This document shows positions 1 to 6,301 of a stretch of DNA of 7,850 nt, one piece after another (position 1 is the stretch's first letter; each line of letters opens with the position of its first letter). Under the pieces are notes generated by a model, which worked only from the letters and a program-made list of their open reading frames with translations, did no database searches and was not told the DNA's origin. The position numbers and the translations under genes are program-made. The stretch lies in contig JAEWNU010000093.1 in assembly GCA_023456995.1 (NCBI GenBank), positions 1-7,850 of the forward strand, read 5' to 3'. The DNA comes from Bacillota bacterium. GTDB lineage: Bacteria; Bacillota; Clostridia; Oscillospirales; Ruminococcaceae.

Positions 1-2
1 CT

Positions 3-980
3 TTTGAATTCACCTTTGCGGACTTTGGCGGCTGTGCCATTGACCGCCACGGTGTGCCTTTCCCGGCGACAACTCGTGAAAGTTGCGAAAGTGCCGACGC
101 CGTTTTGCTCGGCTCAGTCGGCGGCCCCAAGTGGGACGGCGTACCAAAGGAAATCCGCCCCGAAAAGGGTCTGTTACAAATGCGTGCGGCGTTGGGGCTT
201 TTCGCAAACTTGCGGCCGGCTAAACTGCATTCGCAGTTGGCCTATGCCTGTCCGCTTAAAACTGAAATTGTTGCGCAAGGCATCGATATTATGATTGTCC
301 GCGAGTTAACCGGCGGCATCTATTTTGGTGCGCATGAGACAACAGTTGAAAATGGACAGCGCGTCGCACGCGATACACTGGTTTACTCCGAACACGAAAT
401 TGACCGGATTTTGCGGGTGGGTTTTGAAGCTGCAAAAAAGCGTAGCAAGAAACTGGCGTCGGTTGAAAAATCTAACGTGCTTGATTCTTCACGACTTTGG
501 AAAGAACGCGCGCACGCTATTGCGGCGGAATACACAGACGTGGCACTTTCCGACATCTTGGTAGATAACGCTGCCATGCAATTGGTGCGTGCCCCTGCGC
601 AGTTTGATGTTATCGTTACCGAGAACATGTTTGGTGATATTCTTTCAGATGAGGCCAGTCAGATTGTGGGTTCCATTGGCATGATGCCTTCGGCTAGCCT
701 GCGTTCAGATTCTTTTGGCGTTTATGAACCGATCCACGGATCAGCACCGGATATTGCCGGCAAAGACATTGCAAATCCCATCGGCACAATTTTCTCGGCA
801 GCGATGCTGCTAAGGTATTCCTTTGATATGGAAAAAGAGGCTGATGCCATTGAAGCTGCTGTTGAAAACGTTCTCAGCAAAGGTTTACGCACAGCGGATA
901 TCATGTCCGAGGGCTGTAAAAAAATTGGCTGTAGTGAGATGGGCAAGTGTGTTGCTGTAGAAATTGAAAAATTGATTTAG
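3..980 (+). CDS. leuB: 3-isopropylmalate dehydrogenase, 5'-truncated by window edge
   Basis: LeuB oxidises and decarboxylates 3-isopropylmalate to 2-oxoisocaproate with NAD+ in cytoplasmic leucine biosynthesis. The reading frame is open from base 3 to a TAG at 978-980 (325 residues seen). The family is usually about 350-360 residues, so roughly 30 N-terminal residues lie upstream of the window. The visible start is [14 protein letters not shown], the usual early LeuB segment. Further on come [11 protein letters not shown], the substrate-arginine region [20 protein letters not shown], the catalytic tyrosine (codon 384-386), the catalytic lysine in EKSNVL (468-470), and the metal-binding aspartates in VDNAAMQL and [12 protein letters not shown] (624 onward). 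The NAD-binding loop [14 protein letters not shown] starts near 738. An internal GTG at 54 is not the true start, because homologous sequence continues in frame upstream. The isocitrate and tartrate dehydrogenase relatives are less likely because of the LeuB-specific loops. Reading is intact with no frameshift. Confidence 0.96.
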   Translation, partial: FEFTFADFGGCAIDRHGVPFPATTRESCESADAVLLGSVGGPKWDGVPKEIRPEKGLLQMRAALGLFANLRPAKLHSQLAYACPLKTEIVAQGIDIMIVRELTGGIYFGAHETTVENGQRVARDTLVYSEHEIDRILRVGFEAAKKRSKKLASVEKSNVLDSSRLWKERAHAIAAEYTDVALSDILVDNAAMQLVRAPAQFDVIVTENMFGDILSDEASQIVGSIGMMPSASLRSDSFGVYEPIHGSAPDIAGKDIANPIGTIFSAAMLLRYSFDMEKEADAIEAAVENVLSKGLRTADIMSEGCKKIGCSEMGKCVAVEIEKLI

Positions 981-1000
981 GCTTGATTTAGTGGTAAACT
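972..1000 (+). promoter_or_regulatory. Weak candidate promoter for the hydroxyacid dehydrogenase
   Basis: TTGATT (972-977) and TAAACT (995-1000) are separated by 17 bases, each matching the sigma-A consensus at four of six positions. The element overlaps the leuB stop codon, and its start point would fall in the 5' arm of the hairpin at 1003-1036. This is a pattern match only. The downstream gene could instead be read from leuB. Confidence 0.25.
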
Positions 1001-1002
1001 AT

Positions 1003-1036
1003 GGGGGAGACGGTTGTGGGTGCAACCATCTCCCCC
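1003..1036 (+). terminator. G/C-rich hairpin after leuB, terminator or attenuator-like
   Basis: GGGGGAGA (1003-1010) pairs with TCTCCCCC (1029-1036). After one C/A mismatch, GGTTG (1012-1016) pairs with CAACC (1023-1027), closing a six-base loop. That gives 13 pairs. The downstream tract GTCTTCATCTTATATCTT is T-rich but broken, so termination may be partial. The hairpin sits 22 bases after the leuB stop and ends 33 bases before the next start codon. It therefore either ends leuB transcription or lowers read-through into the dehydrogenase. Confidence 0.6.
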
Positions 1037-1068
1037 GTCTTCATCTTATATCTTGGAGGGATAAGCTC

Positions 1069-2037
1069 ATGCGCGACGTTGCAAATGTTTTAGTGTTGGT
1101 TTCTGCTAATTCCAGTCAGCGAGAATTGCTTGAAAGCTGTGCCCCAAATGCAAAATTCATTTACTGTAAGCCCAACGAAATTGATGAGCAACAGTTGGCC
1201 GCTGCTGAAGTTATTCTAGGCAACCCGCCAATAGGCGCTCTTAAAAATGCCCGGTCTCTCCAGCTGTTGCAGCTATTTACTGCGGGCTCGGATATTTATG
1301 CGGCTGAAGGCGTATTGCCTCAGGGGGTGCTTCTGGCTAATGCTACCGGCAGTTATGGCTTAGCCATATCCGAGTATATGGTGGGTGTGCTGCTGTCGCT
1401 TAACAAAAAGCTGCATCTTTACCGCGACCAACAACACCAAAGCCGTTGGCAAAGTCTTGGTGAGGTGCGGTCTATATGGAATTCTACGGTGCTGGTTATC
1501 GGCCTTGGCGATATCGGCAGTGAATTTGCTAAGCGTGTTAAGGCGTTTGATGCAAAGGTAATTGGTGTGCGCCGCGCTGGGATCGATAAACCCAACTATG
1601 TAGATGAGCTTTATCTTTCCGATAAAATTGATGAACTGCTCCCCCTTGCTGACACCGTGGCCCTCTGCTTGCCGCAGACAGCGCAAACGCAAGGCTTAAT
1701 GGATGCTGAGCGAATCGCAAAAATGAAGCCTGGGGCGGTACTCATCAATATTGGTCGTGGCAGTGCGGTGGATGCCGATGCACTTTGCGACGCGTTGGAT
1801 GCAGGTAGGCTATCGGGCGCGGCATTGGATGTCACGGTTCCCGAGCCGCTCCCTGCCGGCAGCCGCTTGTGGCAGACACAGAACCTTGTTATAACGCCGC
1901 ATGTTTCAGGCGGTTCTTCGCTGCCGGAAACACATAATAGATTAATCAGGCTGTTGGCAGAAAACCTCACGTCTTTTATTCAGGAAAAACCGTTAAAAAA
2001 CCTTGTTGATGCTAGAACTGGTTATAGAAAGCTTTAA
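1069..2037 (+). CDS. D-isomer-specific 2-hydroxyacid dehydrogenase (NAD(P)-dependent)
   Basis: This is a cytoplasmic oxidoreductase of 322 residues that interconverts a 2-oxoacid and a D-2-hydroxyacid. The N-terminal catalytic half carries an ATGSYGLAISEYMVG segment (about 91-106), typical of the family. The Rossmann domain follows with GLGDIG (145-150). The C-terminal half gives the catalytic triad: Arg230 in INIGRGS, Glu259 in VPEPLP and His278 in TPHVSGGS. The strand after the glycine motif ends VIGVRR (about 164-169) rather than the acidic residue of NAD-preferring members, so NADP(H) use is likely by inference. The start is ATG at 1069, eight bases after GGAGG in TTGGAGGG (1053-1060); an in-frame GTG at 991 lies before the hairpin and lacks support. 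The substrate cannot be told: glyoxylate/hydroxypyruvate reductase-like and other D-hydroxyacid activities are all possible. It follows leuB by 88 bases but is not a known leucine-pathway step. Confidence 0.9.
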   Translation: MRDVANVLVLVSANSSQRELLESCAPNAKFIYCKPNEIDEQQLAAAEVILGNPPIGALKNARSLQLLQLFTAGSDIYAAEGVLPQGVLLANATGSYGLAISEYMVGVLLSLNKKLHLYRDQQHQSRWQSLGEVRSIWNSTVLVIGLGDIGSEFAKRVKAFDAKVIGVRRAGIDKPNYVDELYLSDKIDELLPLADTVALCLPQTAQTQGLMDAERIAKMKPGAVLINIGRGSAVDADALCDALDAGRLSGAALDVTVPEPLPAGSRLWQTQNLVITPHVSGGSSLPETHNRLIRLLAENLTSFIQEKPLKNLVDARTGYRKL

Positions 2038-2096
2038 GTTCTAAGATGGCGTAGATTTCTGGCTTTGCTTAACAAACTATTATATAAACCGACTAA

Positions 2097-2129
2097 AAAA
2101 CTGGCGGAGGTATAACCTTCGCCAGTTTT
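2097..2129. terminator. Bidirectional intrinsic terminator between convergent genes
   Basis: AAAACTGGCGGAGG (2097-2110) pairs with CCTTCGCCAGTTTT (2116-2129) around the loop TATAA, a 14-pair stem with a single G-U. The A-run on one side and the T-run on the other supply a U-tract on either strand. It lies between the plus-strand dehydrogenase (stop at 2037) and the minus-strand transporter (stop at 2193), as expected for a shared terminator. Confidence 0.85.
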
Positions 2130-2192
2130 GCAACTTAATATAATATGCTTTATTAACCATGTTGGCCAGTATAAGTGTACTATTTGTTAGCC

Positions 2193-3713
2193 CTATTCAG
2201 CAGACCCGAATCTATTATGCAGTATTACCAACAGGCCAAGCAACATCAAAACTGAAACGCCTAGTGTCAGCAGCAGATTGCCGTTGGTAAATCCGGCTAC
2301 TAAATATCCAACAAAGCAACAAATCGCGACCAAAATACAATAGGGTATCTGGGTAGAGACGTGTTCAATGTGGTCACAGCCAGCGCCGGCGGACGCCATA
2401 ATTGTCGTATCCGAAATTGGCGAGCAGTGGTCGCCAAAAACCGAGCCAGCCAGCGAAGCGGCCAGAACAGGTATGATAAGAGATGGCGCAACCGCCTCAC
2501 AAATGGCAAAAACAATTGGGATTAAGATGCCAAAGGTTCCCCACGAAGTACCCATTGAGAAGGAAAGGCCTGCAGCAATGGCAAAGGTAATCGCGGGCAG
2601 AATGGCAATAGGAATATTGCTTTCTTGAACCACTACGCCGACAAAATCGCCGGTCATGAGCAGGTCGCGGCAAACACCTGAAATGGTCCACGCCAACACA
2701 AGGATGATATCAGCCGGAACCATGGACTTAATGCCTTCGGTAATGCCACCCATAAACTCTCGAGCGGTCATCAGTTTACGCGGCACAAATTGAACAAATG
2801 CCCAGACAAGCGCCACAAAAGAGCCAAGCACCAGTGCAGGACCGGAGGAACAGTTGCCGAACCCTTCGGCAAGCGTCATGCCACCCGCAAAGTAGCCTCC
2901 GTTTTCTAGCATAGCAATACCGGAAACCACAATCAAGACAATAACGGGAAGAATCAAATCCCAGATAGTACCCTTGTCCGAAATTTTCGTGCCATCGCCC
3001 AGCGAGACATCAATTGCACCAAGATCACCCTTCATCGCTCTGGCCTCAGCTTTAGCCATCGGGCCAAAATCGAGATTTGTGATTGAGAGCGCGATCAACA
3101 TTACAATTGATAAAAGTGCATAGAGATTAAACGGAATGGTCGAAACCATCGCGTGAATGCCACTTTCGAATATGTGGCTTTCCTCGGGCAGCGACGATAT
3201 AACGGCGGCACCCCAGCTAGAAATGGGCGCAATGATGCAGATTGGCGCAGCTGTTGCGTCAATTATGTATGCGAGTTTTGCGCGCGACATCTTAAAACGG
3301 TCGGTAACCGGTTTCATGACGGTTCCCACCGTAAGACAATTGCAGTAGTCATCGATGAAAATCAGTGCGCCAAGTCCGCCGGTGGCCAGCATAGCGCTCC
3401 CTTTGCTCTTTAGCTTTTTGTTCATCAGCGCACCATAAGACCGCGAGCCACCTGCCATGGTGATTAGCGTGACCAGTGCACCGACCAGCGCCAAAAACAG
3501 GATAATATTCAAGTCAAAACGATTTCCCATCAGAGTAAAGGTGTTTTTGAGCGTGTCAACCACCAGGTTGCCACCCATTGCAGCTGTATAAATCAACGTT
3601 CCCGATAAAATACCGATTAGTAGCGAAGAGATAACCTCTTTTGTAATAAGTGCAAGCCCGATTGCAATAATGGGCGGCAAAATTGATAACCAACCTACAG
3701 AGACAGATTCCAT
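2193..3713 (-). CDS. lysW: NhaC-superfamily transporter, probable lysine importer (LysW type)
   Basis: This is a polytopic membrane protein of 506 residues with about a dozen hydrophobic segments (Na_H_antiporter, NhaC superfamily). Conserved blocks visible are GGLGALIFIDDYCNCLTVG (112-130), IDATAAPICIIAPISSWGAA (151-170), SFSMGTSWGTFGI (384-396) and the polar membrane signature FGDHCSPISDTTIMAS (426-441). Family membership alone would suggest Na+/H+ antiport. However, a full lysine riboswitch lies in its leader, and L-box-controlled NhaC-type proteins were proposed from comparative genomics to be lysine transporters called LysW; the lysine role here is inferred from that. The start is ATG at 3713, preceded by the purine-rich site AAGGAAGGG (complement of 3720-3728). 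An in-frame extension to 3845 is rejected because it would run through the riboswitch terminator and part of the aptamer. The stop is TAG. The gene is intact and ends against the bidirectional terminator. Confidence 0.9.
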   Translation of the reverse strand: MESVSVGWLSILPPIIAIGLALITKEVISSLLIGILSGTLIYTAAMGGNLVVDTLKNTFTLMGNRFDLNIILFLALVGALVTLITMAGGSRSYGALMNKKLKSKGSAMLATGGLGALIFIDDYCNCLTVGTVMKPVTDRFKMSRAKLAYIIDATAAPICIIAPISSWGAAVISSLPEESHIFESGIHAMVSTIPFNLYALLSIVMLIALSITNLDFGPMAKAEARAMKGDLGAIDVSLGDGTKISDKGTIWDLILPVIVLIVVSGIAMLENGGYFAGGMTLAEGFGNCSSGPALVLGSFVALVWAFVQFVPRKLMTAREFMGGITEGIKSMVPADIILVLAWTISGVCRDLLMTGDFVGVVVQESNIPIAILPAITFAIAAGLSFSMGTSWGTFGILIPIVFAICEAVAPSLIIPVLAASLAGSVFGDHCSPISDTTIMASAGAGCDHIEHVSTQIPYCILVAICCFVGYLVAGFTNGNLLLTLGVSVLMLLGLLVILHNRFGSAE

Positions 3714-3758
3714 AATATTCCCTTCCTTTTCTGTTTTAGTACCTAAAATGAGTTGCAC

Positions 3759-3797
3759 AAAAATAAAAACGCAGCACACCGGATGGTATGCCGCGTT
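3759..3797 (-). terminator. Rho-independent terminator of the lysine riboswitch
   Basis: Read on the minus strand, ACGCGGCAUACC (complement of 3785-3796) pairs with GGUGUGCUGCGU (complement of 3769-3780) around the tetraloop AUCC. This gives 12 pairs including two G-U. It is followed directly by UUUUUAUUUUU (complement of 3759-3769). The hairpin sits between the aptamer and the transporter's ribosome-binding site, so it controls read-through into the coding region. Its 5' arm can alternatively pair with the 3' end of the aptamer (3838-3848), which supplies the switch. Confidence 0.9.
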
Positions 3798-3828
3798 GCA
3801 AAAGGGGGGAATTAAACCCCCGTTTGGC
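3798..3828 (-). other. Additional hairpin in the riboswitch expression platform
   Basis: Between aptamer and terminator, GGGGG (complement of 3817-3821) pairs with CCCCC (within the complement of 3804-3809) around a short A/U loop. Flanking CAAA/UUUG pairs extend the stem across a small internal mismatch and a bulge. It is compatible with the terminator and also fits inside the loop of the proposed antiterminator, so it may be a spacer that brings the two antiterminator strands together. That role is inference. Confidence 0.55.
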
Positions 3829-3829
3829 A

Positions 3830-3992
3830 AATGATAGCGCTCCACACCCGTGACAGTGCATCACATATTTTGCGATGCACCAGCCGCAAAAAGCACGACA
3901 ATGCTTTTTGCGCTTCGGCGGTGGTTCCTTTTTCCCGATGGCCTGTCGCCCATTTTAGCCGGGATACTCTTAAACACCGCACCTCTACCATT
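3830..3992 (-). promoter_or_regulatory. Lysine riboswitch aptamer (L-box)
   Basis: The minus-strand RNA carries the conserved lysine-aptamer blocks in order: AGAGGUGCGG (3977-3986), AAGAGUAU (3964-3971), CGCCGAAGC (3912-3920), GGCUGGUGCAU (3875-3885), CACUGUCA (3851-3858) and UGGAGCGCUAUC (3833-3844). P1 forms from AAUGGUAG (3985-3992) and CUAUCAUU (3830-3837). One arm is a perfect 11-pair hairpin (3885-3895 with 3902-3912). Its loop contains UGUCG (3896-3900), which is complementary to CGACA (3944-3948) in the other long arm, matching the L2-L3 kissing interaction of this class. A further hairpin is GUGCAUC/GAUGCAC (3874-3880 with 3856-3862). Lysine binding stabilises P1 and is expected to let the downstream terminator form, so the switch is OFF at high lysine. 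The aptamer is about 163 nucleotides long, normal for the class. Confidence 0.96.
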
Positions 3993-4029
3993 ATTCAATA
4001 TTAATTCATAGAAAAAATATATTTTTATA

Positions 4030-4059
4030 AAAATAACATATTTTCATGCTCTATGTCAA
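4030..4059 (-). promoter_or_regulatory. Promoter of the lysine riboswitch-transporter transcript
   Basis: On the minus strand a perfect -35 TTGACA (complement of 4054-4059) is followed after 18 bases by TATTTT (complement of 4030-4035), which matches the -10 consensus at four of six positions. Start of transcription would be near 4023, about 30 bases before the aptamer P1 stem. The surrounding 4000-4100 stretch is very A/T-rich and holds no gene. TGTCAACTGACA (4054-4065) is an inverted repeat overlapping the -35. Confidence 0.55.
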
Positions 4060-4134
4060 CTGACATTTTATACAATAAGCTTCTTGGTATAAAAATTGAA
4101 AAATTATTACCTCACTTAAATACGGTAAACATAC

Positions 4135-5187
4135 TTAAACCGCTGCGGCCGCCCGCTCACAAAGCTGATTAAAACGCGACTGATTCAGCGCATTATCATA
4201 GATGAGTTCTAGTTCGGCATGCACCTTTTGCGCATTTTGCAGCAGACTGTGCGATTGTTGGAACATCTGCCGCGCTGCTTTACGGTTAAATGCAATTCGG
4301 TTCTTATGGGTAGCCAGAATATTCTTGTTGGTAAACCGCCGTGCGTTAATAATACGCTGTGGCTCGCAAGTCACCGTTAGTCGCTCGTTGACTGTCAAAA
4401 AAGCCAACGACATTTCGGGCAAAATCAGCTGTTCAAGTCTCTCAAACGGAGCCAAGGGGCTATAACCACAAATAACATGGCAGTTGCAGCTTAAGGCGCG
4501 CTTATGCAACGCTTTTAGAAGCAGGCCGGATGACGGCCCGTATTCATCCTCCAGAAGAACAACATTCTTAAAAGATTCCATTGATGAAAGTTCGGGGAGT
4601 ATCCGGTAGCCATCTGAAAAAATTCGAATTTCTTCAATGGCTTTGTTACCGTTAAACGCCTTGGCGGCAATGCGGTCTGCCTGTCGCTCTATTTTTTCAA
4701 GATCAGTAGCCTCAAGTGCTATGCGATAATTATCGTTGCACAGAGCGTCTGCCGCACACAAATAGCGGCGGGACTGCTCGCGTAAACGATCTTCCTTGTT
4801 GGTTAGCGCAATAACACTCGCTTTGTTTTGGCGCAGTTTTTCAGTATCGAAACAATCGCCCAGACAGAGGATTTCTTCCACTGCGCCCGGATAGCGTGGT
4901 TCAATGGCATGAGGCTGCGCGCTGTCTATAAGGGCGGTATCGCCCCAATAGGCCGCTTCTGGTGCGCTTGCGGAATCGGCCGAAACTGCAAGGTGGACAA
5001 TGTATCCCGCTGCATCTGCTGCTTTAGCCGCAAAATTTATCAGTTCGGCCCGCCTTTTTCTTGTTCCGCCCTTGAGTAGAAGAATGCGGGAAAATCTGTC
5101 GACGTCGCAAAGCGTATTTAACCGTGAAACAAATCCCAGCGGTGTGTTTGCGCTCAAATAGAAGCGCGTCAGATGTGTTTTTATCAC
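4135..5187 (-). CDS. PRK06851-like tandem P-loop protein with both Walker A motifs lost
   Basis: This is a 350-residue soluble protein with no signal peptide or membrane segment. It resembles the clostridial PRK06851 family, whose members as I recall them have two tandem P-loop NTPase domains. The match rests on NTPLGF (14-19), the first domain's DSAQPHAIEPRYPGAVEEILCLGDCFD (split over 88-114), the second domain's ILPEMSLAF (255-263), and a C-terminal AQKVHAELELIYDNAL segment (319-334) like the family's helical tail. Where family members read GGPGxGKST, domain 1 has KGGTRKRRAEL (39-49) and domain 2 has EDEYGPSSGLLL (213-224). Both therefore lack the Walker A GK[ST] core and nucleotide hydrolysis is unlikely. 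The reading frame is otherwise intact, so it is not an obvious pseudogene. The start is GTG at 5187, seven bases after a perfect AGGAGG (complement of 5195-5200). The stop is TAA. Function is unknown; a regulatory or scaffolding paralogue is possible. Confidence 0.8.
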   Translation of the reverse strand: MIKTHLTRFYLSANTPLGFVSRLNTLCDVDRFSRILLLKGGTRKRRAELINFAAKAADAAGYIVHLAVSADSASAPEAAYWGDTALIDSAQPHAIEPRYPGAVEEILCLGDCFDTEKLRQNKASVIALTNKEDRLREQSRRYLCAADALCNDNYRIALEATDLEKIERQADRIAAKAFNGNKAIEEIRIFSDGYRILPELSSMESFKNVVLLEDEYGPSSGLLLKALHKRALSCNCHVICGYSPLAPFERLEQLILPEMSLAFLTVNERLTVTCEPQRIINARRFTNKNILATHKNRIAFNRKAARQMFQQSHSLLQNAQKVHAELELIYDNALNQSRFNQLCERAAAAV

Positions 5188-5194
5188 TAAAAGA

Positions 5195-5200
5195 CCTCCT
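5195..5200 (-). promoter_or_regulatory. Ribosome-binding site that sets a GTG start
   Basis: A perfect AGGAGG on the minus strand lies seven bases before a GTG at 5187-5185. No ATG is suitably placed, and homology to NTPxGF begins 13 codons later, so the GTG is taken as the start. Confidence 0.8.
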
Positions 5201-5211
5201 CACAGCTATCT

Positions 5212-5239
5212 TTTATATGGTATTCTTACGACAAAACAA
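5212..5239 (-). promoter_or_regulatory. Candidate promoter for the P-loop-less protein
   Basis: On the minus strand TTGTTT (complement of 5234-5239) and TATAAA (complement of 5212-5217) are 16 bases apart. The -10 matches at five of six positions and the -35 at three of six. The start point would fall within a few bases of the AGGAGG site, giving a very short leader. The rest of the 5201-5319 gap shows no hairpin that would clearly end the upstream amidohydrolase transcript. Confidence 0.4.
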
Positions 5240-5319
5240 TTGATACTAAATCGCCGAAAAATCCATATAAACGCTTTTGAGAAGGTCAATTTATTCAAAA
5301 CACATTCAGAAGTCAAAGA

Positions 5320-6186
5320 CTATAATAAGTTTTTAAGACGTGGGTAAGCGGTCAGTGCATTCTGGTAAAACACTTTTTCCCACTCGCTTTGCGGCACAAA
5401 CGACTGAATAAGCGCAATATAGGCGTGCAGGTTCACCAGAGGCCAGTCCGAGCCGTATAGCACGTGATCCCACCGGTCAAGATAGCAAAGCCAGGTTTCA
5501 AGTTGTTCTACATAGCTCTTATAGCGATGTCTAAACGCAGCAGCATCTGGTATACCCACTGCCAGGCCGGAAAGCTCGACATAAACATTCGGGTTCTTTT
5601 TTGCCACCTCGGCAGCGTCAAGCATCCACGGGTTACCAAAATGGCATAGAACCAAACGGAGGTTTGGATAACGTACTGCCACCTCATCAACCGTGAGTGG
5701 GTGAGAAAACTTTAGCCTACCGGTGGGGTTGGCCGTGTCCCCGGTGTGAAAAGCTACGGTTAGATTGGATTCTGCCGCAAGTTCATAAACCGGATGATAC
5801 AAGCTGTCGTCAGCATAAAAAGGGCGGTATCCCAGATAAATCTTGAAACCGACGCAGCTCGGGCAGGCTATTGCCTCCCGGTAGGAAGCAAGCGTTTTCA
5901 TTAGATTCTCTTTACGTAGTCCTTCAGGATCCACCCCGATGCAAAAGCCGACTGAAGCTGGGTATTGATAAGCTTTCACATCCGCAGGCCCCCCAAGGTC
6001 AAAAAGCCCGGGGCGGCAGGGATTGCCCTCCAACAAACCGGTACCCATTACTACACAGCCGACAATTTGCTCCTGTTTAAAACATGACATCAAATGTGGG
6101 AACTCGTTTTTATGGCCGCAATCACGGCAAAGGGCATCAAAGCCCTCAGTTTTCTTCATGTGCAAGTGTGCATCTATTATTCTCAT
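5320..6186 (-). CDS. Amidohydrolase-family (Amidohydro_2) TIM-barrel metal hydrolase
   Basis: A 288-residue cytoplasmic enzyme of the amidohydrolase superfamily. Metal and catalytic residues are visible: His7 and His9 in DAHLH, His147 in VAFHTGD, His182 in LVLCHFGNPW and Asp247 in LYGSDWPL. Lys115 in VGFKIYLGY sits where related enzymes place a strand-end residue. These fit the Amidohydro_2 group, which includes decarboxylases and hydrolases of the ACMSD and oxalomesaconate hydratase kind; the substrate cannot be read from sequence. Ten cysteines are present, including two CxxC pairs (20/23 and 108/111), which is high for this family. The start is ATG at 6186, chosen because GGAGG (complement of 6195-6199) sits eight bases upstream and MRIIDAHLH is the usual beginning. 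An ATG at 6201 overlaps that site and is rejected. The stop is TAG. The P-loop-less gene follows 132 bases downstream on the same strand. Confidence 0.88.
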   Translation of the reverse strand: MRIIDAHLHMKKTEGFDALCRDCGHKNEFPHLMSCFKQEQIVGCVVMGTGLLEGNPCRPGLFDLGGPADVKAYQYPASVGFCIGVDPEGLRKENLMKTLASYREAIACPSCVGFKIYLGYRPFYADDSLYHPVYELAAESNLTVAFHTGDTANPTGRLKFSHPLTVDEVAVRYPNLRLVLCHFGNPWMLDAAEVAKKNPNVYVELSGLAVGIPDAAAFRHRYKSYVEQLETWLCYLDRWDHVLYGSDWPLVNLHAYIALIQSFVPQSEWEKVFYQNALTAYPRLKNLL

Positions 6187-6244
6187 GCCCTGAGCCTCCA
6201 TATAACTGATTTGGCAACCGTAAGATTATTAATCCGGATATGGT

Positions 6245-6266
6245 TTTTATAGTGCATTTTATAGTG
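6245..6266. repeat. Tandem 10-bp direct repeat upstream of the amidohydrolase
   Basis: TTTTATAGTG occurs twice, at 6245-6254 and 6257-6266, separated by CA. On the minus strand this reads CACTATAAAA twice, so each copy holds a TATAAA that could act as a -10 for the amidohydrolase. No good -35 is placed 16-18 bases before either copy. The repeats may be a regulator site, a duplicated -10, or A/T-rich chance. Confidence 0.6.
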
Positions 6267-6301
6267 TGTGTATATAGCGATCCAGACAAAAATAAAGGCA
6301 A

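Noticed and set aside
4..294. Alternative reading frames inside leuB and other opposite-strand frames of 60-120 codons across the window
   Set aside because: They overlap genes with clear conserved motifs, lack ribosome-binding sites and show no recognisable protein features. They are shadows of the real genes.
991..1068. GTG at 991 as the start of the hydroxyacid dehydrogenase
   Set aside because: The extra 26 residues come from the hairpin and have no family similarity. TTGGAGGG is correctly spaced for the ATG at 1069.
3714..3845. In-frame upstream extension of the transporter to an ATG at 3845
   Set aside because: It would translate through the riboswitch terminator, the spacer hairpin and the 3' edge of the aptamer. 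The residues are unlike a transporter N-terminus, and a good ribosome-binding site precedes the ATG at 3713.
4135..6186. A defence or other novel system built from the P-loop-like protein, amidohydrolase and AAA+ ATPase
   Set aside because: The AAA+ gene is divergent with its own promoter, no effector, nuclease or membrane killer is present, and there are no mobile-element or tRNA boundaries. Adjacency alone does not support it.
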